From Polyangium jinanense (lineage in GTDB: Bacteria > Myxococcota > Polyangia > Polyangiales > Polyangiaceae): DNA of 64,000 nucleotides. Where the stretch lies: assembly GCF_028435365.1 (NCBI RefSeq), contig NZ_JAGTJJ010000010.1:62001-126000 (forward strand). Direction: 5' to 3'. Positions 8,858 to 17,247 of this stretch are shown here, in pieces. The notes under the pieces are model-generated. The model was not told the origin of the DNA, made no database searches, and was given only the letters and a program-made list of their open reading frames with translations. Every line of letters starts with the position of its first letter. Within the stretch, counting starts at the first letter, position 1. The translations under genes were made by a program, and so were the position numbers.

Positions 8858-11800
8858 GGGCTCTCCGTCACCCGTATGCTGGTCAGGCCCGTCGCGACCG
8901 CGCGCCGCACCCGCACGATCGAGGTGAGCGGCTTCGGCGCGCGCGGCACCCGCGATGTGCCGAGCGGGACCAGCACGACCTGCCCTGGCTCCGCCACGAG
9001 CGCCCAGATCCGCCGGGACACCGCGTCCCGGACCACCTCGACGTGGCACGCCCGATCGTTGATCGCCGCGCGCAGATCGAACGGATTATTCTGATCGAGA
9101 TACCGCTCGAAGCTCTGCAGGCGCGCCTCGACGTCGCACCGGTTCGCCGCATCCGCCGCGAAGCTCGGGCATCGCGACTTCGGGGCCACGGCCGGAGGCG
9201 CGTCATCCGCGCCCTTCTTTTTCTTCTCCGTCTTCTTCGGCGCCCCCTTCGGCGCCGGCGCCTCGGCCTTGCACGTGATGAGCTCGAACGCGCGCGACGC
9301 CACGTCCTCCGAGCCGAGATCCACGCCGAGCCGCCCGAGCCGCGGCGTGAGGATGCCGTCGCCCTCGACCGCGGACATCGCCGATCGCAGATCGCCCGAC
9401 ATGTACACGAGCGCGAAGCGACCATCGGCGAACTTGCGCGCGTAGCTCATCGAGAGATCCGCCGAGCCGTTGTACGGCGCGTGCTCGCGCGCTCCATCGA
9501 ACATCCCCACGCGCAGGCCCAGGTCGCCGAACACCTCCACCATCGGCCGCGCCCACTCCGGCACCTGCTCGCGCCGGATCACTTCACGCCCGAACGAAAC
9601 CACGAGATCACCCGTGTAGTCTCGCTCCGGCGCGATGCCCTGCATGCTGATGCCGCTCTTGCCCTCGCCGAGCCAGACCTCGTGCACGCGCTGGAAAAAC
9701 GATCGCCGTGACACCCGGCGCCGCGGGTCCGCATACCCCCGCGGATCGGCGCTCGGCAGCGCGCCCGCGATCAAGAGCCCGCGCGCGCCGAGCGCGTCGT
9801 ACAGCGACAAACCCGCGCCGAACGTCCCGATCTCCCAGCGCGGCGCCGGCACCTCGATGAGGATCTCTCCCGGCGCGACGACCTCTCTGGTCGACGTTTG
9901 GGGCTTCGGATCGCCTTCGGCGTCCTCCGCCCCAAGCCCCAGCTTCTCGACCTTCACGAACAGGCTCGCGTTCCCGCGCCGCCCGCCCGTCTCGTCCTCG
10001 ACGAGCCCCCACGCCTCGATCTCGCCGTCGGGCCGATGCACGCGCACGATCGCGTAGCCGAGCCGCGCCGCCACCGCGCGCTCCCACGCCGTCCATCGAG
10101 GCTCCATGCCCGCGTGCGGCATCCGCCGCGCGAGCGTCGCGTCGAAGAGGCGCAGCTCCTCGATCGTCGGCCCGCGATACCCCGCCGTCCCCACCGACGT
10201 CAGCGCCACGACCCGGCCCACGAGCTCCTGCCGCAAGCCACCCGACCACACCTCGACCTCACGCGCGCCGAGCAGCGATCCCGCGACTTCCTCCGCGAGC
10301 GCCAAGGGCACGCGCAACGTCGGCGCGTTCGACCACGGACGCTGCGTCGCGCCTTGCAGCGGCGCCCTCCACGACAGGGTCACGTCCTTGCCGAGCATGC
10401 GCCCGAGCGCCATCACGTCGAAGCCTTCCGGCACCGAACCGACCGCGCTCACGCCGGGCGGCTCGTCCCCGCCCGATTCGACCACGAGCATCTGATCCAG
10501 GCCGAGCCGCTTTCCGAGCTCCGCCGCGAACGCCTCGTCGAGCGCTCGCTGCCCCTCGTGCCGCGACAGGAGCACGATCGCCCGCGCGCCGAGCGCCTCC
10601 GCCGCCGCGTGCGCGAGCGCGGGTAACGCCGAGCCGGGACCCTCGGGCGTGGCGAGCACGAGGAAACCGCCGCGATGCAAGACGACCCCCTGCGTCGCCT
10701 TCGGTCGCACCGCGAAGCGCGGCGCCGGCGTCACGTCGTCCGGATCGATCTCCGACGCGCGCGGCCGCGCCACGACCCAGCCGCCCTTCTCCTCGCGCAT
10801 CACCAAAAGGCCCGCGGTCTTCGCCGCCGTCAGCGTCCGCGGCGAGACCTCCTCGCCGCCGCGCGTCTCGGTGAATCCATCGACCTCGTTCGCGACCTCG
10901 AGCGCGACCTCGAGCGCCGCGATCCCCACCGATCGCTCCGCCGCGGGCCTTGGCCTCGGCCCCGTGTCGCCCAGCGTGAGCTCGTACGGCACGGTCGCGC
11001 CGCTCGTGATCATCGCGATCTCCGAGACCGCGGCGTGCGGCACGAGCAGCCCCTCGGCCTTCACGAGCCCGTAGCCGATCCCGTTGCCCACGAGGAACGC
11101 GGTGATCGACACCTGCAGCGTCGGCATGACGACGATGCCGATGTGGTCCTTGTTCCACATCTTCACCGCCAGAAGGCTCGGCAGGAGGTAGCCGAATCCG
11201 AAGTAGTCGATCATCGGGACCCCCGGCCAGAAGTAGGCCAGGACGAACCCGAGCAGGACCTTCACGAAGAAGCCCGTGATGTAGCACATGAGCATGCGCC
11301 GCGGGCCGACGATGAGCATGCGCGAGAAGGGCGGGACGCTCATCAAGAACTTCGATGCGCCGTACACGAGCAGCGCTTCGACCGTGGTCGTCACGAGCTT
11401 CAGCGGCTCGTAACACGCGACCGCGAGCAGCCCCGGGACGAGGATGCCGTTGTAGTCCCAGCCGTACCGGACGTTGTTCCGCGCGCCGAGCAGCGCGCCG
11501 ATGACCAGGATGATCTGCGCCTTCGGCGACTCGAGGAACTTGATCGAGAGGCTCTCGTTGATGACCTGGAAGCGCGAGACCGAGAGGTTCGTCGTGCGCA
11601 GGAGCAAGACGAGCAGGATCCAGGTCAACACCGTGACGAACCCGACGCGCGGGAACGCCTTGATGATGCCCGCGTTCCAGAACGTGTTCGACACGAGCGG
11701 CACGAGCACGAGCCCCACGCTGTAGAGCTCACGCGAGTGCGCGAAGCCGTACTGCGCCTCGACGCGCGGCACGATGACGCCCTCGAAGAGCAGCCGCACG

Positions 11801-12111
11801 AGCACCGCGCCGACGATGAACAGGTAGAAGCGCTCGCGCCCGAACGCCGCCGACCATGCGCCGAGGTGCGTGACCCATCGGCCCACGCCCGCGACGAGCC
11901 AGTACGTCACGACCGACTCGACGATGATGAAGATCGCGGTCGCGGGCGCGGCGATGAAGATCGTCGCGAGGTAGCCGGGGACGACGAGGCCTGCGTAGGT
12001 CCAGCCGAACAGCTCGGTGAACACCGTCCCGATCACGAGGCCGATGAGCACGGCGACGTGCAGGCTTCGATCGAGACCGTTGGGCGGGAAGACGGCGAGA
12101 GAGGCCAGCAT
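8854..12111 (-). CDS. Tandem CapC/PgsC-like membrane protein with large C-terminal domain
   Basis: The protein has 1,085 residues. Residues 1-350 are polytopic and contain two CapC/PgsC-like units. The first has TELFGWTYAGLVVPGYLAT (about 32-50) and the second has GWDYNGILVPGLLAVACYE (about 217-235), followed by FGFGYLLPSLLAVKMWNK (304-321). CapC/PgsC is the small membrane subunit of poly-gamma-glutamate synthesis and export, normally about 150 residues; here it is duplicated and fused to about 700 non-membrane residues ending in a Lys-rich stretch (KKTEKKKKG) and a Cys-containing tail. It is first of five overlapping genes. The ATG follows the hairpin at 12131-12162. The family call rests on the repeated VPG motifs and helix pattern. 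Polymer chemistry is unknown, and no CapB ligase is in the window. Confidence 0.75.
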   Translation of the reverse strand: MLASLAVFPPNGLDRSLHVAVLIGLVIGTVFTELFGWTYAGLVVPGYLATIFIAAPATAIFIIVESVVTYWLVAGVGRWVTHLGAWSAAFGRERFYLFIVGAVLVRLLFEGVIVPRVEAQYGFAHSRELYSVGLVLVPLVSNTFWNAGIIKAFPRVGFVTVLTWILLVLLLRTTNLSVSRFQVINESLSIKFLESPKAQIILVIGALLGARNNVRYGWDYNGILVPGLLAVACYEPLKLVTTTVEALLVYGASKFLMSVPPFSRMLIVGPRRMLMCYITGFFVKVLLGFVLAYFWPGVPMIDYFGFGYLLPSLLAVKMWNKDHIGIVVMPTLQVSITAFLVGNGIGYGLVKAEGLLVPHAAVSEIAMITSGATVPYELTLGDTGPRPRPAAERSVGIAALEVALEVANEVDGFTETRGGEEVSPRTLTAAKTAGLLVMREEKGGWVVARPRASEIDPDDVTPAPRFAVRPKATQGVVLHRGGFLVLATPEGPGSALPALAHAAAEALGARAIVLLSRHEGQRALDEAFAAELGKRLGLDQMLVVESGGDEPPGVSAVGSVPEGFDVMALGRMLGKDVTLSWRAPLQGATQRPWSNAPTLRVPLALAEEVAGSLLGAREVEVWSGGLRQELVGRVVALTSVGTAGYRGPTIEELRLFDATLARRMPHAGMEPRWTAWERAVAARLGYAIVRVHRPDGEIEAWGLVEDETGGRRGNASLFVKVEKLGLGAEDAEGDPKPQTSTREVVAPGEILIEVPAPRWEIGTFGAGLSLYDALGARGLLIAGALPSADPRGYADPRRRVSRRSFFQRVHEVWLGEGKSGISMQGIAPERDYTGDLVVSFGREVIRREQVPEWARPMVEVFGDLGLRVGMFDGAREHAPYNGSADLSMSYARKFADGRFALVYMSGDLRSAMSAVEGDGILTPRLGRLGVDLGSEDVASRAFELITCKAEAPAPKGAPKKTEKKKKGADDAPPAVAPKSRCPSFAADAANRCDVEARLQSFERYLDQNNPFDLRAAINDRACHVEVVRDAVSRRIWALVAEPGQVVLVPLGTSRVPRAPKPLTSIVRVRRAVATGLTSIRVTESP

Positions 12112-12130
12112 GGACTCGCGGCTAGGAGCT

Positions 12131-12162
12131 CCGGCGCGAAGGAAGGATGATCTTCGCGCCGG
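12131..12162 (-). terminator. Hairpin between the S53 protease gene and the CapC-like operon
   Basis: This is a perfect 11-bp inverted repeat (CCGGCGCGAAG / CTTCGCGCCGG) with a 10-nt loop. It sits 36 bp past the stop of the sedolisin gene and 20 bp before the ATG of the CapC-like gene, all on the minus strand. There is no T-run, so it could be a terminator or attenuator, or an mRNA structure affecting the downstream start. Confidence 0.5.
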
Positions 12163-12198
12163 CCGGGCCGCGCTGTCGAGTTAACGCATGATCCTGGA

Positions 12199-14250
12199 TC
12201 AGGGGAGGGTGAGCGCGAGCCCCATCGCGTTCGGCGCCCCCCATCCTGTCGGATAATCCCATCCCGCCTTGGGCAGTTTGTTGGGCGGCGTCGTGCCGTC
12301 CGGATCCGTCTGCGTGATGTCGCGGAACGACGCCTTGACGGCGGCGTTCGTGTAGAGGATCGAGTTCAGCCAGCCGGCCTGCGGCAGGTTGTTCGCCGCA
12401 CGGTAATGGTTCACGACGGCCATGAGCCCGCCGAAGACCGGCGACGAGAACGACGTGCCGCCGTAGCCGGGCTCCCACTGGCCGAGATAGAAGACGTAGT
12501 AGCCCGCGTACTGCGAGGCGTGGACCGCGAGGTCCGACGTCGCTCGGCGCGGCGGCGCGTTGATCTCGACGTTCGTGACGTACGGCGCTTGCCACGTGGG
12601 CTGGAGGAACGTGAGCGAGTCGCCGCAGCCCGACGCGTACCAGTTCGTCTCGTACGCGAGCGTTCCGTTCGCGTTCCAGAAGAGCCGCGTGCCGCCGACG
12701 CCCGTGACGTACGGGCTCGCCGAGGGCGTGTCGATCTGCGCCGAGTCGCCCGTCGCGGCCACGACCGTGATGCCGAGCGCCGCCGCTTGCATCGCCGAGT
12801 CGTGGTACTGGATGCGCACCGGCGCCGGCTCGGAGTCCTCGCGATGCGCGAACGAGTCGGTGATGACCGAAACCTCGTTGCGGGCGATCGCCTCGTTGAA
12901 CGTGTAGACCATCGACGTGTTGCGCGCGTCGTGGCCCGCGTAGACCATCAGCGTCGCCCCCGGCGCGAGCGCGCCGGCCCACTCCACGTCGAGCGTCGTC
13001 TCGATGTAACGCGTCGACGGCGGCTCCATCGTGTACGTCACGACCGGATCGTCGCGGATGATGCCGAAGGACTGCCAGAACGACTGCAGATCCTTGTAAC
13101 GGAACATCGCGCCGACCGTGACGCCGAGCTTCATGCCCTGGCCGCGGTAGCCCATGCCGTAGAGCTGATCGACGCCGTACGCCTTGGCGATCTTCGCGGG
13201 CGACTGCCGGTTCGTCGGGACGGTCTGCGGCTGCACCACGATGCCGCCGCCCTCGGGCGTGAGCGGGGTCGTGGACGCTGCGAGATCGGCGGTGATCACG
13301 CCGCCGATCCGCTGCGCCACCCAGGTCGGCACCTTCAGCGGCTCGAGCGTGCCGTACACGTCGATCGGCGGGTTGCCCTGCTGCGGGTTCTCGCGCTCGA
13401 AGACGTGCAGCGTCGTCTGGAAGACCTCGTTGAACCTCGCGACCGTGCCCTGGAACTCGATGAGCAGACGGTTCGTCGCGACGAACGGCACCGTGAAGCC
13501 CTCGGATTCGAGCCAGATCTTGACGAGGTGCAGATCGATCTCGGGCGGCGCGTGCTGGGCCATCCACTCGTCGGCCGTCATGTAGTCCCGGAACATCGGG
13601 TGGCCCGGGTTGTAGATGTTCGCGATCGTCTCCTCGAGGACCGCCTTGTCCCGCATGGGGAAGGCGATCAGCGAGCGGAACTTTGCGTTCAGGTTGGCCG
13701 GGCCGAGGTCCATGTAGACGCCCGGCAGCGGGTTCGGGATGCCGTCGATGCTCGTCACGGGCGCGAGCTCGGCGTCCGTGAAATCGGGGAGCACGTCGGG
13801 CAATTCGCCTCCGTCCGGAACCTCGCTGCCGCCCGCGCCGCTCGACGAGCTCGAGCTGCTGGACGAGCTCGACGAGCTGCTGGACGAGCTCGAGGTCGAC
13901 GTGCTCATGCCGCCCGCGCCAGCCTCGCCGCCGCCCGTGCCACCGATGCCGCCGGTCCCGCCTTGGCCACCGACGCCGCCGGTCCCGCCCTGGCCACCTT
14001 GACCACCCTGGCCACCTTGACCGCCCTGGCCACCTTGACCACCCTGGCCACCTTGACCGCCGATGCCGCCTTGGCCGCCTTGGGCGGTCCCGCCGGAGCC
14101 TGCGGTGCCGCCGGGAGGAGTCTCCCCGGAGCTTCCGCTGCAGCTGACTGCGGCGAACGCCGCGCCGTTGAAGAGGGCGAGCAGCGTGAGCACCCGCGCC
14201 GTGGTGGAAGGAAATCGCAAGGACAGCATGGTCAGCGATGCTCCCTCCAT
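12199..14250 (-). CDS. Sedolisin-family (S53) serine-carboxyl peptidase, lipoprotein
   Basis: The protein has 683 residues counted from the ATG at 14250; a second ATG at 14229, seven codons later and preceded by GGAGGGA, may be the true start. A signal peptide ends in a lipobox-like AVSC (Cys37). A GGQ-repeat linker (about 58-100) and a poly-Ser run (about 119-137) follow, then a pro-kumamolisin-like propeptide (about 160-320) and the catalytic domain (about 350-683). Catalytic residues are visible: Glu417 and Asp421 (IETTLDVEW), the oxyanion Asp502 (ATGDS) and the nucleophile Ser600 (GGTSFSSP). A C-terminal calcium-site pattern (RDIT...GWDYPTGWGAP) is present. It should be an acid-active endopeptidase displayed on the envelope. 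It lies upstream of the CapC-like operon but is separated by a hairpin. Confidence 0.9.
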   Translation of the reverse strand: MEGASLTMLSLRFPSTTARVLTLLALFNGAAFAAVSCSGSSGETPPGGTAGSGGTAQGGQGGIGGQGGQGGQGGQGGQGGQGGQGGQGGTGGVGGQGGTGGIGGTGGGEAGAGGMSTSTSSSSSSSSSSSSSSSSSSGAGGSEVPDGGELPDVLPDFTDAELAPVTSIDGIPNPLPGVYMDLGPANLNAKFRSLIAFPMRDKAVLEETIANIYNPGHPMFRDYMTADEWMAQHAPPEIDLHLVKIWLESEGFTVPFVATNRLLIEFQGTVARFNEVFQTTLHVFERENPQQGNPPIDVYGTLEPLKVPTWVAQRIGGVITADLAASTTPLTPEGGGIVVQPQTVPTNRQSPAKIAKAYGVDQLYGMGYRGQGMKLGVTVGAMFRYKDLQSFWQSFGIIRDDPVVTYTMEPPSTRYIETTLDVEWAGALAPGATLMVYAGHDARNTSMVYTFNEAIARNEVSVITDSFAHREDSEPAPVRIQYHDSAMQAAALGITVVAATGDSAQIDTPSASPYVTGVGGTRLFWNANGTLAYETNWYASGCGDSLTFLQPTWQAPYVTNVEINAPPRRATSDLAVHASQYAGYYVFYLGQWEPGYGGTSFSSPVFGGLMAVVNHYRAANNLPQAGWLNSILYTNAAVKASFRDITQTDPDGTTPPNKLPKAGWDYPTGWGAPNAMGLALTLP
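13841..13900 (-). repeat. Poly-serine coding repeat in the S53 gene
   Basis: About 20 consecutive Ser codons are written mainly as alternating AGC and TCG. This makes the DNA a locally self-complementary GAGCTC/GACGAGCTC repeat. It separates the Gly-rich linker from the propeptide and may vary in length between strains. Confidence 0.7.
13958..14090 (-). repeat. GGQ-coding short tandem repeat in the S53 gene
   Basis: A run of imperfect 9-bp units encodes Gly-Gly-Gln and Gly-Gly-Thr tripeptides (GGCCAAGGT-like) directly after the lipobox. Myxobacterial surface lipoproteins often have such a spacer to hold the folded domain off the membrane. Similar linkers occur in five other lipoproteins in this window. 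Confidence 0.7.
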
Positions 14251-14591
14251 GGGAGAAAAAAATCCACCAATTCCGGGTGATGCGCAGCACGCGTCCAGGG
14301 CGGAGGGTCACTCAAATATCTGAAAAGAAAGCAATATTCGGACGCCGTCGAGAAATGGGCGCCTGGGCGTGGGCCCTGGTAGCATCGAGGACCGGGCTAC
14401 GGTTCCGCCCACGCAACCAGGACTTTGAGGTATAAAGGCCACGCTGCGTGAGGACTGGAGACATCGAAGGCGAGGACTCCAGACCGCAGCGGAAAGGCCC
14501 GTAAGGGCAGCCCCGGGAGCATGCCGGTCGATTTTCCAGGATCGAGAAAGTGCAACGATCGACGTTTCCACAGCGAGACGGGTGAGCTCTG

Positions 14592-14614
14592 CCTGGCATC
14601 GGTCCGATGGCAGG
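14592..14614. promoter_or_regulatory. 23-bp near-palindrome upstream of the CHASE2 sensor gene
   Basis: The sequence reads CCTGgCATCGG, a central T, then CCGATGgCAGG: eleven-base arms with one mismatched pair. It ends 35 bp before the ATG at 14650 and overlaps the -24 half of the sigma-54-like element. It could be a repressor or activator site. Confidence 0.4.
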
Positions 14615-14622
14615 AAAATTGC
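14608..14622 (+). promoter_or_regulatory. Candidate sigma-54 (-24/-12) promoter of the CHASE2 sensor gene
   Basis: TGGCAGGAAAATTGC matches the TGGCAC-N5-TTGC consensus except one base, with the invariant GG and GC doublets correctly spaced. Transcription would start near 14634, leaving a leader of about 16 nt before the ATG at 14650. No enhancer-binding protein gene is in the window. Confidence 0.45.
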
Positions 14623-14649
14623 CGCACACGCTGAACCCGTACCCCCTCG

Positions 14650-17148
14650 ATGCGAAGTTTCGCCCGACGCCTGCTCGAAGCACGCAAGATACCGAAGCCG
14701 TTCCGCGCCCCGCGGCCGATGGCCTTCGAGAAGGATCGATCGCGCCTCTCGAGCCGCGCCCGTCTCGAAGCGACGGCCATCCTCGTCGCCGGAATCACGG
14801 CCGCGATCGCGCCCCTCCGCGGCGCCGACGACGAGGCGCGTGAGCTCACCCTGCGCGCGATCGCAGGCCGGAGCCCCTCGTCGCACGTGCTCGTCGTGCA
14901 TGCCTCGCCCGAGACGCTCGCCGAACGAGATTGCCTCGGCGAGCTCTCCGATCTCGTCGAAAAGGGCCACGCACGCGGCGTGCTCCTCGTGCCGCCGCTC
15001 GACGCCTTTTGTGTGAACCGCAAGCAACCGGCCGCGGAGACGCCCGCGTCGATCCAGACGCTCCCGCCAGGGATCGTGCGCGTCGGCGCGCAAGGCGCAG
15101 CCGTGGGCTTCACGGCCCCACCCGCGGATCGGCCGGCGCTCTCCGCGCTCGGGATCGCGGAGGCGCCGTGGATCGTGCCCGCGCCGGCCGAGAGCGTGCC
15201 CAAGGTCTCGCTCGCCGACGTCGTGGCCGGACGAACGCCGCCCTCCGTCGCCGCGGGGCGCGTGGTGATCGTCGCGCTCGACTCGCCGTTCGAGCCACGC
15301 GCGCGCGCCGCGGGCGCGCCCCAGATCTCGATGGGCACGCACGTGGCCTCCGCGCTCGGCGGTCTGCTCGACGGCGGCGCGAGGCGCGAGGCGCCGCGCT
15401 GGATCAGCGCGCTCGTCGCTGCGCTCTCGGTCTTGCTCCTCGCGTTCGTTCGAAGGGTCGCGTCGATCCGCGGCGCGCTGATCACGCTCGGCGTCTGCCT
15501 CCTCGCGACGATCCTCGGGCAAGGGATCCTCGCCGCCTCGATGGCGCGGGGCCTCCTGCCGACGGCGAGCATCGCCGCGGGCATCGTCGCGGGCGCGATC
15601 GTTGCGCTCTCGCTCGATCTTTCGGGCTGGCGACGCGCGGTCACGCGCACCTCGGATCTGCTCGGCCGCGAGGGCATCTTCCGCCGCGTGCAGACCGAGC
15701 CCGACGCGGTCTTCTGGCCCCGGCTCGGCCGCCTCGCGGGGCGCCTCTTCCCCTCCGACTTCGTGCTCGTCGCGGAGCTCCCGTCTTCGCAGTGGCACCT
15801 CAGGTTCTGGGACGACGGCGACGTCGGCGAGCACCTCATCGGCGAGCGTCGCCGCGACGTGCGCCGCAGGCCGTTCATCAATGAGCACGGCGTGGCCGCG
15901 CCCCACCTCGTGACGGATTTCCTCAAGAACCCCGGCGAGCCCTCGCTCGTCGTGCCGCTCATCGCGCTCGGCGAGACGGAAGGCTACGTGTTCCTGTGCG
16001 GCCCGAAGGCCGAGGCTGCGTTCGCCAAGGCGCCCGAGCGCGTCGAACGCCTCGCGCGCGAGCTTGCGCTCATCGCGCGCAGGCGCCGCCTCGGCAACGC
16101 GGGCGAGGGCGAGCCGATCTCGGGATCACGCCTGCTCGACGCGCCCTTGCCGCCGTCCGAGCGCCTCGTGCAACGCGCGGACGGCGCCGCGAAGGAGATC
16201 GCGACGTTCAGCGAGGTGCTGCGAAGCTCCCCGGTGGGCCTCTTTTACGCGGACGCGCTCGGCGACGTGCGGCTCGCGAGCCGCGAGCTCGGCCGCTGGC
16301 TCGGCGCGCGCGGCGTCTCCGTCCCGCCCGAGTCGGCCGACGGCGCGCTCCCGCCTGGATCGATCCACCTGAGCCAGATCCTCGTCGCGCTCACCGGCTG
16401 CACCGCCGAGGAGGCCGCGACGAGCATGGCCGAGGTGCTGCAGAGCGAGTCGGGTATCACGGGCCGCAGCCAGCCGGGCACGTCGCCGGCGTTCGTCCTG
16501 ACGATCCGCGCGCTTCGGCAGAAGGCCGATGGATTCTCCTCGATCGTCGGATACGTCGCGTCGGTCGTCGAGCAGCCCGAGGACAAACCCACGAACGTCC
16601 GCGCGCTCGCGACGGCGCCGACGCACGATCCGCTGAGCGCGTTCCCGCTCTCGGAGGTGATCGCGCAGGCGGTGGCGGGCACGGCGCGGGCGACGGGGCG
16701 GCAGGTGAAGATCGAGCCGATGCGGGGCATGGGCCACGTGATCGGGCACAGGGCCGCGCTCGAACGGGCGCTCGAGGCGTTCATGGTCGAGGCGGCGGGT
16801 CAGTCGCCGTCGGCGCAGCCGCCGGTGATCTCGGTGCGGGAGACGAGCACCGCGGTCGAGCTCTCGATCCTCGATTGGAGCCTCGGCTTTGGCCTGCCCG
16901 AATCGGCGCTGCAGCGCGTGCTCATCGCGCCGGGCGCGGCGCCGCCGGGGCTCGAGGTGCTCGGGCGGCTCATCATGTCCATCGAGGACAGCCACGGCGC
17001 CGTGCAAATTCGCAGCGAGGATGGATGGGGTCTCACGCTGGTGGTGAGCCTGCTCCGGGCGAAACCTCGGGTGAAGGTGACGGTGGGCGAGGGGGGCGCG
17101 AGCGCGGTGGACAACGTCGTGGCGCTTGGTCGCAACACGGCGAAGTAG
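14650..17148 (+). CDS. CHASE2-domain sensor protein with degenerate kinase-like C-terminus
   Basis: The protein has 832 residues. An N-terminal hydrophobic segment (ATAILVAGITAAIAPLRG, about 41-58) is followed by an extracytoplasmic CHASE2-like domain (about 60-250, including GRVVIVALDSPFE). Three closely spaced transmembrane helices follow (about 255-330), the usual CHASE2 arrangement. The cytoplasmic part has a GAF/PAS-like region (about 345-480), a second PAS-like region (about 515-650) and a C-terminal domain resembling the ATPase fold of histidine kinases. I find no phosphoacceptor H-box and no clear N or G boxes. It is therefore likely a non-catalytic or highly diverged sensor. Met24 is an alternative start. 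It has no partner regulator nearby. Confidence 0.7.
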   Translation: MRSFARRLLEARKIPKPFRAPRPMAFEKDRSRLSSRARLEATAILVAGITAAIAPLRGADDEARELTLRAIAGRSPSSHVLVVHASPETLAERDCLGELSDLVEKGHARGVLLVPPLDAFCVNRKQPAAETPASIQTLPPGIVRVGAQGAAVGFTAPPADRPALSALGIAEAPWIVPAPAESVPKVSLADVVAGRTPPSVAAGRVVIVALDSPFEPRARAAGAPQISMGTHVASALGGLLDGGARREAPRWISALVAALSVLLLAFVRRVASIRGALITLGVCLLATILGQGILAASMARGLLPTASIAAGIVAGAIVALSLDLSGWRRAVTRTSDLLGREGIFRRVQTEPDAVFWPRLGRLAGRLFPSDFVLVAELPSSQWHLRFWDDGDVGEHLIGERRRDVRRRPFINEHGVAAPHLVTDFLKNPGEPSLVVPLIALGETEGYVFLCGPKAEAAFAKAPERVERLARELALIARRRRLGNAGEGEPISGSRLLDAPLPPSERLVQRADGAAKEIATFSEVLRSSPVGLFYADALGDVRLASRELGRWLGARGVSVPPESADGALPPGSIHLSQILVALTGCTAEEAATSMAEVLQSESGITGRSQPGTSPAFVLTIRALRQKADGFSSIVGYVASVVEQPEDKPTNVRALATAPTHDPLSAFPLSEVIAQAVAGTARATGRQVKIEPMRGMGHVIGHRAALERALEAFMVEAAGQSPSAQPPVISVRETSTAVELSILDWSLGFGLPESALQRVLIAPGAAPPGLEVLGRLIMSIEDSHGAVQIRSEDGWGLTLVVSLLRAKPRVKVTVGEGGASAVDNVVALGRNTAK

Positions 17149-17247
17149 CCGGCGTTCTCTCGGCGTGGGGCGGACGACGCGCGTGTTTCGTCCGCGTCAT
17201 CGCTCCCCCGTTGCGGTTCGCGGGTGACGTGTGTCATCGTCGGACTC

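Larger units (their letters stand above)
14251..14649. other. 399-bp divergent intergenic region
   Basis: The region lies between the divergent S53 and CHASE2 genes. Apart from the near-palindrome and sigma-54-like element at 14592-14622 I see no gene. Short open frames here have no ribosome-binding site or domain signal. The half next to the S53 gene is AT-richer (around 14313-14340) and could hold its promoter. Confidence 0.5.
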
